Made by a program: the position numbers and the translations under genes
Shown here: piece after piece, positions 31,642-38,391 of the stretch
Position numbering within the stretch: the stretch's first letter is position 1
Layout: each line of letters starts with the position of its first letter
Origin: Pseudobutyrivibrio ruminis
Lineage (GTDB): Bacteria > Bacillota > Clostridia > Lachnospirales > Lachnospiraceae
Reading direction: 5' to 3'
DNA length: 38,391 nucleotides
Assembly: GCA_015057315.1 (NCBI GenBank)
Contig: SVER01000017.1
Location: 33,720-72,110, forward strand
Notes under the pieces: generated by a model
Database searches by the model: none
What the model was told of the DNA's origin: nothing
What the model saw: only the letters and a program-made list of their open reading frames with translations

Positions 31642-32052
31642 ATGTACAACAATGAAAAAGGTAAGTTCGAATTTCGTGGCAACATTATTAACAGCGATGT
31701 CTGGAAATGGAAAGCTGTTGAAACAATAGGAGTTGTTATTCTAATAAATGGAATAATACATCAGATTCCTTTTGTTCCGAAGGTGGGCCATATTATTCAG
31801 TTTACATCAAGCGTCACGGCAGCCTTCTTCACTATAAAGGGTGTAGGAGAGGATTCGTTAATGCAAAGATTGCTTGCTGAAATTAAATTCAAAAAAAATA
31901 GAAAGGTAATGCATTTAAGAAGTGCGGAATATGTTAGAAAACAAAGAAACGCAAACGGTATGGAACGAGAAGATCAGTCCATTGCTGAATACTACATTGG
32001 AAAAAGCCAAAAGTTCATCAGCGACTTCATTGAGAAGAATTCAGAGGAATAG
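31642..32052 (+). CDS. PrgI-like (VirB3-type) conjugation membrane protein
   Basis: Small membrane protein of 136 residues, typical of the PrgI family that precedes VirB4 in Gram-positive conjugation operons. After a polar start (MYNNEKGKFEFRGNIINSDV) come two hydrophobic segments, ~26-45 (AVETIGVVILINGIIHQIPF) and ~50-65 (IIQFTSSVTAAFFTIKGV). The basic helix EDSLMQRLLAEIKFKKNRKV follows, as in 'gm.fekfl..v.ry...kkr'. ATG 31642 is chosen because GAGGA (31630-31634) is 7 nt upstream; a longer reading would begin inside the promoter. The last ~40 residues overlap the VirB4 frame. Confidence 0.65.
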   Translation: MYNNEKGKFEFRGNIINSDVWKWKAVETIGVVILINGIIHQIPFVPKVGHIIQFTSSVTAAFFTIKGVGEDSLMQRLLAEIKFKKNRKVMHLRSAEYVRKQRNANGMEREDQSIAEYYIGKSQKFISDFIEKNSEE

Positions 32053-34567
32053 AAAAACAAAAGATGAAAAGCGCATATTAGTAGGTGCCTCGCAAGAACT
32101 GATTGACGTAAAAAATGTTATAGACGGAATTATTGAAACATACACTGGTAGATATTATGGAGTGGTAGAAATACTTCCAATAAATTTCTATAAAAAAAGT
32201 CCTAGTGAACAGCTTGATACAATGGCAGAGTATTTAAGAATATTTACTACTGGAGACTTTAAGGTATATAAACTGAAGGTTATGTCAGACATGGCTGAGC
32301 CAACTGAATTAATAAATAATCTGAGGTGGAAAAACAAGGATGAAAAAAACATCTCTTTAAAAACAGAGCTAGATGATTATATTGATTTTATTCAAAAGCA
32401 ATCAAAGACTAATGCAGTAACAAAAAGATATTTCTTTATTTGGCGCTACACTGGAAGTAATGGAAAAATGGCAAGTTCTATGGATGAAATCATTGATGAG
32501 ATGGTTATGCAGAGACAATTTGTTGAGAGTGTTTTTTCATCATGCGGAAACCCTACAGTAAAACCAGATGCTAATGACGAGAATGGCAATGTAACTGATT
32601 ACAATCGATTGACTCTATCATATCTTTATAAGTTCTATAATCGAAAAACGTCGAAAACTGAATCGATGGATGAAAGAGCTGCAAGAGTAAAGCGGGATTT
32701 TGATGTATTCAATAAAAATGCCAAGGGCTTAAGTGAGCCTAAAAAACTAACATTCCCTGACATACTTGCCCCTAAAGGAGTCTCTTTTACATCAAGACAT
32801 ACGATGTTCATGGATGGAACTTGTTATGGTTTTGTTGGAGTAATCGGGAAATCTTGGAATAGGGTAAACGCATTAAATTGGTTTGATAGATGCACAGAGT
32901 TTGGAGCAATTGTAGATGTTGACCTGATTGGACGAGTTGCATCTGGTCTTGCTGTTAATGCTTCTTTAGCTGGATTTAATAAAGTATCAAAAGCAATTCT
33001 TGATGAGAGCAAACGAGAGTCGGCTATTATATCAGGACTCGGTTCAAAAAGAGAAGACACTGTTTATTACTCGCAAGCGATGAAGGATGGTGCCGAAATT
33101 CATCAATGTGGAATTGTTTTTACGATAAGAACAAATACTCCAAAGGAAAACAAAAAGCTTGTTAAGAAATTTAAAGACCAACTTGTGAAGCATTTGGAGT
33201 TGCTACCTACAGATACAACATGTAAGGTTCAGGATTATTTTAGTCTTGCAGACCCACTGATAAATTTCAATTCGGCTTTTTCAACAATATCAAAAGATTT
33301 GATTACTGAGGATTTAGCTTCAACATATTGCTACACAGCATATGAAATTAATGACCCAAAGGGATTTGTATTAGGAAAATTGGTTGGAAAGAATACACTT
33401 GTAATTCTTGATAACTTTATATCAGCAAAATTCTCAAACTCGAACATTGTAGTTCTTGGACAGCCTGGAGCAGGTAAGTCTTTTACTATGATGATGATTG
33501 GAAGAAGACTATATTTCAATGGGGTAAGAATTACATACATTATTCCTAAAAAGGGTTATGAATATAAGCCGCTTTGTAAAGCAATGAATGGAAATTATAT
33601 TGCTATATATCCAGGCTCCGAGGTTTGTATTAATGTTTTTGATATTCAACCTGAAGATGAGATTGATATTGAGGCTCTTGGTGATGAAATCACAATAGAT
33701 ACAGAAGCATCACTTCTTGCAAACAAAATTAAAGATATTGTTGCTTGGATAAAGATGACAGCTGTAAGTGAACCAGATAAGCAAAAAGATATATGGTTTT
33801 CAAGAGAAAACCTTGAACTGCTTAATGACTTAATTTATGAAGTCTACAGCGAAAAAGGAATAACAGATGATAATGATTCCATTTATCTTGATAAAGAAAA
33901 GAAAGTATTGAAGGAAATGCCTATTATTGGAGACCTTTATGAAAAGACAAAGCTTTATGCACAGTTAAAGGGAATCACAATGCTTTTAAATACGTTTGTA
34001 AATGGTACTTGCAAAAACCTCAATGGACAAACAAACATAAAGTATAAATCAAATTTTACTGTATATGATGTAAACGAAGATAAGATGGATAAATCATTGT
34101 TCCCATCGTTCATGTTCCTATGTACCCTGTTTACTTATGGCAGAGTAAAGGGAAATAAATACGTTAAGGATATGATCTTCCTTGACGAGGTTTGGAAAAT
34201 CATGGCAGATAAACAAGCGGCAGAAACAGTAGAAGATATGGTTCGTATCTGTCGAAGTTATGGTGCTGGAACTTGTGTTGGAACTCAGATGCTCGGAGAC
34301 TTAAAGAAGGCTGGAAAGAGTGGCGAGGCAGTTCTTGGCTGTTCTGACTTGACAATTCTTCTTAAGATGAAGCCTGAACAGATTGATCTTGTAGAGAACA
34401 CCTTTAGATTGAGCGAGGCAGATAAGAAGACGATAGACCGCTTCCCTGCTAATGGTAGAGGCCTTCTGATAACAAACAATGATAGATTAAAAATTGATTT
34501 GGTTGCTACCGACTGGGAAAAGAAGCTGTTTAATACATCTATTGATAAGCGAAAAGGTGTTGCTTAG
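31931..34567 (+). CDS. virB4: VirB4/TraE-type conjugation ATPase
   Basis: Energises assembly of the conjugation channel. Of about 878 residues, the N-terminal half is the VirB4 N domain. The C-terminal half is a RecA-like ATPase with LGQPGAGKSFTMMMIGRRLY (Walker A near 510-518), DMIFLDEVWKIM (Walker B near 746-752) and ICRSYGAGTCVGTQMLGDL, which fits the conserved motif after Walker B. TLVILDNFISAKFSNSNIVV precedes Walker A as in other family members. The start is uncertain: ATG 31931 has only a weak ribosome site, and the frame overlaps the PrgI-like gene by about 120 nt. A GTG at 31922 or a later TTG are alternatives. Confidence 0.85.
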   Translation: MLENKETQTVWNEKISPLLNTTLEKAKSSSATSLRRIQRNRKTKDEKRILVGASQELIDVKNVIDGIIETYTGRYYGVVEILPINFYKKSPSEQLDTMAEYLRIFTTGDFKVYKLKVMSDMAEPTELINNLRWKNKDEKNISLKTELDDYIDFIQKQSKTNAVTKRYFFIWRYTGSNGKMASSMDEIIDEMVMQRQFVESVFSSCGNPTVKPDANDENGNVTDYNRLTLSYLYKFYNRKTSKTESMDERAARVKRDFDVFNKNAKGLSEPKKLTFPDILAPKGVSFTSRHTMFMDGTCYGFVGVIGKSWNRVNALNWFDRCTEFGAIVDVDLIGRVASGLAVNASLAGFNKVSKAILDESKRESAIISGLGSKREDTVYYSQAMKDGAEIHQCGIVFTIRTNTPKENKKLVKKFKDQLVKHLELLPTDTTCKVQDYFSLADPLINFNSAFSTISKDLITEDLASTYCYTAYEINDPKGFVLGKLVGKNTLVILDNFISAKFSNSNIVVLGQPGAGKSFTMMMIGRRLYFNGVRITYIIPKKGYEYKPLCKAMNGNYIAIYPGSEVCINVFDIQPEDEIDIEALGDEITIDTEASLLANKIKDIVAWIKMTAVSEPDKQKDIWFSRENLELLNDLIYEVYSEKGITDDNDSIYLDKEKKVLKEMPIIGDLYEKTKLYAQLKGITMLLNTFVNGTCKNLNGQTNIKYKSNFTVYDVNEDKMDKSLFPSFMFLCTLFTYGRVKGNKYVKDMIFLDEVWKIMADKQAAETVEDMVRICRSYGAGTCVGTQMLGDLKKAGKSGEAVLGCSDLTILLKMKPEQIDLVENTFRLSEADKKTIDRFPANGRGLLITNNDRLKIDLVATDWEKKLFNTSIDKRKGVA

Positions 34568-34590
34568 CACTAAAGGTGTATTAAAGCAAT

Positions 34591-34783
34591 TAAAAGTACG
34601 ACAAAAATCAAGCAAAATAGCCGGAAAACGCTTAAAAAGTGTACAAAATGGCGAAAAAGTACAACAACCATTCTTTTTCAGATTATTACTTAAGGAGGAA
34701 GGTGTACTAAATCGCATGGAAGTACAACTGGCGTTGGGAACGTAAAAGTAAAAGTACAACAAGGGCTTTGTAAAGTACAACAA
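34591..34783 (+). repeat. Cluster of AGTACAACAA-like short repeats
   Basis: Seven GTAC-containing copies in 190 bp: AGTACGACAA (34595), GTGTAC (34639), AGTACAACAA (34659), GTGTAC (34702), AGTACAACTG (34721), AGTACAACAA (34753) and AGTACAACAA (34774). Spacing is irregular. No gene is supported here apart from a 9-codon frame after AAGGAGG at 34691. It may be an operator array for the following gene. Confidence 0.5.
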
Positions 34784-34833
34784 ACGTTAGTTGTGATAAT
34801 TAAGCCTATTAAAGCAAAAGAAAGGTAAAGAAA

Positions 34834-35502
34834 ATGGCATATTTTAGAATAACAAATGAACAGGAAGAAGCATTTCTTTCTATGTTAAGAGAAGTTGGAT
34901 ATATGACAGTAGGCCAGGCTAGAGCATATTGTAAGACTTTGTTCGATTGGTCTGACTATACATTCAACGATAGACTTCGTGCAAACTGTACTGCAAGAAA
35001 GGTTATCCTTGCTCACGATGATAAGTTTGTTAAGTTTAGATACTTAACAAAGAAATACGAGTACCCAAATAAGGCAATGCTTCACACAGTAAATCTTGCA
35101 CTAGACTATCTTACTGATGAGGCAGCTTGCAAGAGTGTAAGAAGAGTATCTGATGATGAAATCAATCTTATTTCTGGTGGAGTAGAGTATAGCTTTATCA
35201 ATATCAGTTCTGCTCGACTTGAAAATAAGTTAAATCATTATGTCAAAAGATACGATGCCCTCAGAAAGAAGTTGCTCGCTTCAGGCAAATATACATTAGA
35301 TGATGAGTGCTTAAAGGATATTGATGGAGTTTATGTATTCGTATTCTCTAGTGACGTTAATAAGGTGGTGGCGCAGAAAGCCCTTGATGTTATTGCAAAG
35401 GATATTCCACACGCAGGCGTATTCATCACAAATGAAAGCTTAGATGAGAATTTTGCATATGATTATACAGATAATCTAAGCATTCTTAAGGCGGCAGTTT
35501 AA
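34834..35502 (+). CDS. Winged-helix-like DNA-binding protein (possible relaxosome protein)
   Basis: Protein of 222 residues. Residues ~10-75 look like a winged helix (EEAFLSMLREVGYMTVGQAR, then TFNDRLRANCTARKVILAHD and KFVKFRYLTKKY). The second half has alternating strands and helices, with KDIDGVYVFVFSSDVNKVVA resembling the core strand of a small nuclease-like or Rossmann-like fold, but no catalytic set can be named. Size and shape recall replication-relaxation/DUF5697-type proteins encoded on conjugative elements. It sits between virB4 and the candidate oriT. Function is inferred with low certainty. Confidence 0.5.
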   Translation: MAYFRITNEQEEAFLSMLREVGYMTVGQARAYCKTLFDWSDYTFNDRLRANCTARKVILAHDDKFVKFRYLTKKYEYPNKAMLHTVNLALDYLTDEAACKSVRRVSDDEINLISGGVEYSFINISSARLENKLNHYVKRYDALRKKLLASGKYTLDDECLKDIDGVYVFVFSSDVNKVVAQKALDVIAKDIPHAGVFITNESLDENFAYDYTDNLSILKAAV

Positions 35503-35848
35503 AGAAAACGTATGACGCAATACAGCAAAACGCAATCATACCGACATACAGAAAGTCTCTGTTAGAGTGTGAAAACAGATAATATGGACATACGCATAAG
35601 ACAAGAAAATGTATGTCGAGGGCAAAAAGCGAAAAATAAAGCGACATACACATAAAGCGAGAAAATGTATGTTAATGGAAAAAACGAAAAAAGCAAAAAG
35701 ACATACAAAAGCCTACATAGGAATCCAGTAAAATCAAAGGTTGCGAGATTTTCGAGCAACCGGAGGTAGGGTTTGTGCGGAGCATGAATCAGCAACTTAT
35801 GTTGTAGGCAGACTTATGTGGTGGAATACAAACTAGAAGGTGCTACAA
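35503..35848 (+). repeat. Repeat- and hairpin-rich gap, candidate origin of transfer
   Basis: GACATAC occurs at 35543, 35587, 35643 and (as AGACATAC) 35699. Two copies form matching inverted units with AAAATGTATGT (GACATAC 35587-35593 with GTATGTC 35611-35617; 35643-35649 with 35667-35672). A separate hairpin has GGTTGC (35739-35744) with GCAACC (35756-35761), followed by CGGAGGTAGGGTTTG. CAAC-TTAT-GTTG lies at 35793-35804. The strand is poor in C and T. This combination is typical of oriT or of a plasmid maintenance site. No gene is seen in it. Confidence 0.5.
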
Positions 35849-37144
35849 ATGGAAGAGAAAAAGAGAAGAAGGGGGAAGGGATATACTACTGGTCTTAGAA
35901 GTGCTTTGGTCGAGTTGGTGCTAAATGGTGGAGCAGTGACATATAGAAGTTTGAGGCTGCTTAGCAGAAGTGATAGGCATTACTTTGAAGAGCTAATAAG
36001 AGATATGGCGAAAGATGATGTCTTTGAAATAAGTACATCAAAAAGATTAAAGTACGCAACTATAAAGGATCTCCACAAGCTAGAATTGTTGACTAGCCAA
36101 TACGGAAGAAACGGCTCTTGGAAAAGCTGTGGACTTAATGAAGAACTACTCACCCGTTGGAAAGAGAAGAAGAAAGAGGATGGAGAAGAAATCGGTAGAT
36201 ACAAAGACCTAAAGAAGAAAGATAAAAATCGTTACCGAGTAGAGACAAACACTGCTGCAATACGAAAGTATAAAGAGGCAGAGGTATCACAGATAATGTG
36301 GCATTTGAAATTCAATTCACTTCTCACGCAAAAGCCAAGCATCGCAAGGGCAACCACCCCCGCGCTACTCGATATGAATGCTGGATACTATTACACCTTT
36401 GAAGAAGTGAGAAAGAATTCGAACTATCGAGTAGAAACAGATGAACAAATAATGATGGACGAGCAAATTATGAATTCACGAGCAATCGGCTCCCTATTTT
36501 GTTCTGGAGGCTCATATGTAATCTATCACTTCGGCAGAGAATTACAGATGTGGAACAAATTCCAAGAGAACATCTACAAGATGGCCACCCGAAGGGTTGC
36601 AAAAGAAAAGATGGGAATGTACTTGGAAGCAGATAGAAATAAACATCCTATAGATGGTGCTATCATCCTCGGATATCAAGAAGGAATTTTAAGCAAGCTT
36701 TTAAACCCTGCTGCAAAAACCGACGTTACACATCAAAGCAAGATTATGGATTCGGAATATCAAAACATCTTCTACGTACCAGTAGATAGAAATGGGTACT
36801 ACCAGCTTTCAATATATAAAAGAAAAGACTGGATGGAAGAGATGAAGAAGCATCTCATCCCATATGGCTTTGACACCACCCCGTCGAAGCTAGGAAAGGC
36901 GGCCCACGGAAAAGGAGTCGAAGATGGAATTAATAAAGTAGTTTACTTGTTTACTAATAACAATGTAAAAGAGCTTCTGTTCTTTATAGATCGAGCTGCT
37001 GCATCTCCAAAAACTTCATATCAAATTGTGGCATGGAGATATATGGCTGGCCTCTTTGAGTTTGATGTGGAGCTTCCCGAAAATATAGAGATGAAATACA
37101 TAGACATAGAGGACTATATAAAGAAAGTAGGAATCAATGGATAA
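35849..37144 (+). CDS. Hypothetical winged-helix-like protein beside the candidate oriT
   Basis: Protein of 431 residues. The start is very basic (MEEKKRRRGKGYTTGLRSAL). Residues ~15-70 suggest a winged helix (VELVLNGGAVTYRSLRLLSR, then FEELIRDMAKDDVFEISTSK). The middle is charged and helical. The C-terminal half is alpha/beta (NSRAIGSLFCSGGSYVIYHF, DGAIILGYQEGILSKLLNPA, NIFYVPVDRNGYYQLSIYKR). A relaxase His triad or catalytic Tyr motif was not found. ATG 35849 is chosen because AGAAGG at 35835-35840 is 8 nt upstream. Its arrangement of an N-terminal DNA-binding part plus alpha/beta domain resembles the gene before the gap, so both may act at this site. Confidence 0.5.
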   Translation: MEEKKRRRGKGYTTGLRSALVELVLNGGAVTYRSLRLLSRSDRHYFEELIRDMAKDDVFEISTSKRLKYATIKDLHKLELLTSQYGRNGSWKSCGLNEELLTRWKEKKKEDGEEIGRYKDLKKKDKNRYRVETNTAAIRKYKEAEVSQIMWHLKFNSLLTQKPSIARATTPALLDMNAGYYYTFEEVRKNSNYRVETDEQIMMDEQIMNSRAIGSLFCSGGSYVIYHFGRELQMWNKFQENIYKMATRRVAKEKMGMYLEADRNKHPIDGAIILGYQEGILSKLLNPAAKTDVTHQSKIMDSEYQNIFYVPVDRNGYYQLSIYKRKDWMEEMKKHLIPYGFDTTPSKLGKAAHGKGVEDGINKVVYLFTNNNVKELLFFIDRAAASPKTSYQIVAWRYMAGLFEFDVELPENIEMKYIDIEDYIKKVGING

Positions 37145-37817
37145 GAAAAGAAATATAAATGAAACGATAAAGAGTGGCCTTAAAAGAACATTCCCTTATA
37201 TAGCATTCTTTTTAAGTGTGGTTTTCTTAATTATAGGAATAGCTCTTATGAAAAATGGAACAGAGATGGTAAGAAATGGGAGAAGCGTTACTGGAAACCT
37301 TACCCACTTTGCAGGAATAGGATTAATAATTGCAGCAGTTGCAGACTTTGTGCTTAGTGTAAAGTTTGGAAGTAAAAAGCTAGCAATAACTGTTGTTGGA
37401 ACCATTATGTTGTGTGTTGGCATTCTTAGTGGAATAATGTTTGCAGTTAGAATAGTAAGGCCAGTAAATAGTTACGATATGTTTTCGGTAAAATCTATTA
37501 ATGAGATTGATCCAGAGTACCGCCTTACTTCAGATGCCATTGGAATAAAAAAGGCAGAGTATAGTATTGAAACAGGAAAAAAAGTAATTGTCCGAATAGA
37601 TGATACGGATTATTCAGTAAGCACAAGCAAGGAATTAATTGATTGCCTTTCAGATAATAGTGACAAGATTCTCGATATGAATAATTATGTACAGACCTGG
37701 CATGGAAGTGATGGCTATATGGTGCTTGCCTATACAAAATTAGAAAAGAACAATGTTCTTAACACTCTTTCGGATATGGTGAGTGATAGTAATAAATACG
37801 GAAAGCAGGTGAAGTAA
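37137..37817 (+). CDS. Three-helix membrane protein
   Basis: Unrecognised protein of 226 residues with three membrane helices: ~18-38 (TFPYIAFFLSVVFLIIGIAL), ~57-76 (THFAGIGLIIAAVADFVLSV) and ~84-106 (LAITVVGTIMLCVGILSGIM). A soluble C-terminal domain of ~110 residues follows, with beta strands such as KKVIVRIDDTDYSVSTSKEL. The ATG overlaps the previous stop by 8 nt, so it is coupled to the gene upstream. A conjugation or surface role is possible from context only. Confidence 0.65.
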   Translation: MDKKRNINETIKSGLKRTFPYIAFFLSVVFLIIGIALMKNGTEMVRNGRSVTGNLTHFAGIGLIIAAVADFVLSVKFGSKKLAITVVGTIMLCVGILSGIMFAVRIVRPVNSYDMFSVKSINEIDPEYRLTSDAIGIKKAEYSIETGKKVIVRIDDTDYSVSTSKELIDCLSDNSDKILDMNNYVQTWHGSDGYMVLAYTKLEKNNVLNTLSDMVSDSNKYGKQVK

Positions 37818-37818
37818 G

Positions 37819-38145
37819 GTGAAAATAAAGACAGTTTGGGATGAAAGACCAACTAAAAAAAGTTCATCTGAAGAAATCACTCTTAGAGCACTTGCCACTA
37901 AGCAGAGTATTACAAAGGAAGAACTTCCTGTGTATGGCTACTGTAAACAAGGAACTATTAGTTTTGAACTTAAAGAGAAGAATCAGGATCTATACATGAC
38001 CGTTTGGGATAACACAAATAAAAGAACAACCCATTATGTATGTGCAGGTGATGTAGATATCATGAGTATGCTCTGTGAGGTTATGGGCCAGTATAGTGAC
38101 AGTATGACAATTGATGAGGAACGCTGGATAAAAAGAATAGCATAA
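37819..38145 (+). CDS. Small hypothetical protein
   Basis: Protein of 108 residues, no membrane segment, probably a small alpha/beta domain (QGTISFELKEKNQDLYMTVW, then HYVCAGDVDIMSMLCEVMGQ). GTG start with GCAGGTGAA upstream and only a few nt after the previous stop, so it is coupled to the membrane-protein gene. Function unknown. Confidence 0.6.
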   Translation: MKIKTVWDERPTKKSSSEEITLRALATKQSITKEELPVYGYCKQGTISFELKEKNQDLYMTVWDNTNKRTTHYVCAGDVDIMSMLCEVMGQYSDSMTIDEERWIKRIA

Positions 38146-38159
38146 GGAGAACAACTAAA

Positions 38160-38336
38160 ATGGTCTTACTATGGATTATATGTGGTCTTATTGGAGCATC
38201 CTTGTATATAGGTGCGGTAATCGGGCTTATTATTTCAGTAATAGTAATTTTAGTATCATTAATTTTATTTATAGTGGGCCTGATGGTTCGAGTGAAGACT
38301 AATAAAAAGACGCTTTGGTCCTGTGTCAAGATTTAG
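38160..38336 (+). CDS. Small hydrophobic membrane protein (58 residues)
   Basis: A 58-residue frame almost wholly hydrophobic in its first 42 residues (MVLLWIICGLIGASLYIGAV, then IGLIISVIVILVSLILFIVG), giving one long or two short membrane helices, with a basic tail (VRVKTNKKTLWSCVKI). AAGGAGA at 38144-38150 lies 9 nt before the ATG. It directly follows the 37819 gene, so it is probably the last member of this operon. Small size and hydrophobicity also fit a membrane-active toxin or subunit; there is no evidence to choose. Confidence 0.6.
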   Translation: MVLLWIICGLIGASLYIGAVIGLIISVIVILVSLILFIVGLMVRVKTNKKTLWSCVKI

Positions 38337-38356
38337 TACAAATTAAAATGAGAGGT

Positions 38357-38391
38357 TCTGCCAGTTAAGCAACTGACAGAGACTTCACCCT
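38357..38391 (+). terminator. Hairpin at the window end, possibly a terminator
   Basis: TCTGCCAGTT (38357-38366) pairs with AACTGACAGA (38371-38380) with one mismatch around AAGC. No T-run follows in the visible 11 bases, so it may be a processing or incomplete signal. Confidence 0.35.

Noticed and set aside
33618..33634. CGAGGTTTGTAT, similar to the 15-bp operator
   Set aside because: Lies in the middle of virB4, lacks the TACA half and has no promoter around it. CGAGGTTT at 34187 and 8513 was dismissed for the same reason.

Overview
AT-rich window with strong AGGAGG-type ribosome sites, tightly packed genes and many intrinsic terminators. It carries an iteron-type replication origin, two partition modules, a phage-like recombination set and a Gram-positive type IV secretion (conjugation) set. 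This points to a large low-copy, probably conjugative plasmid or chromid of a Firmicute. The gene style fits Lachnospiraceae (Butyrivibrio-like), but the host is inferred and not proven. No rRNA, tRNA, CRISPR array or insertion sequence was found.

Layout. 1-2437: iteron origin with 31-bp phased repeats, a Rep_3-type initiator and a DnaD-like protein. 2486-3746 (minus): two genes of unknown function. 3842-15063: a DNA recombination/replication region made of several transcription units (DUF1351-like protein, SSB, Rad52/Sak-like annealing protein, TOPRIM primase-like protein, YqaJ-type exonuclease, RecD-like helicase, unknown proteins). Three of these units start with the same promoter plus structured leader RNA. 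This region is interrupted by an Rpn-family nuclease gene whose 3' end is duplicated as a separate small gene (9392-10457). 15263-17209 (minus): an unusual Ig-like/signal peptidase I fusion. 17510-20846: XRE-type regulator, a tail-anchored protein with a long Glu/Arg 8-residue repeat, and small unknown proteins. 20893-21632: extremely AT-rich gene-free DNA. 21702-23131: ParA ATPase and a putative DNA-binding partner. 23280-24683: ParR-like and ParM-like proteins. 24701-34567: type IV secretion genes (VirB2-like, VirB6/TrbL-like, surface proteins, PrgI-like, VirB4 ATPase). 34834-38336: unknown winged-helix-like and membrane proteins around a repeat-rich gap that is a candidate oriT.

Two regulatory networks can be read directly from the DNA. 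(1) A leader of about 95 nt occurs three times at identical spacing from a sigma-A-like promoter. It contains a long stem ending in a U-run and looks like a transcription attenuator for the recombination genes. (2) A 15-bp motif, TACACGAGGTTTGCA or its complement, lies in or beside promoters of the signal-peptidase fusion, the XRE gene, the repeat protein, the parRM operon (two copies) and the prgI-virB4 operon. This links surface, segregation and conjugation genes in one regulon. The XRE protein and the ParR-like protein are the two candidate binders.
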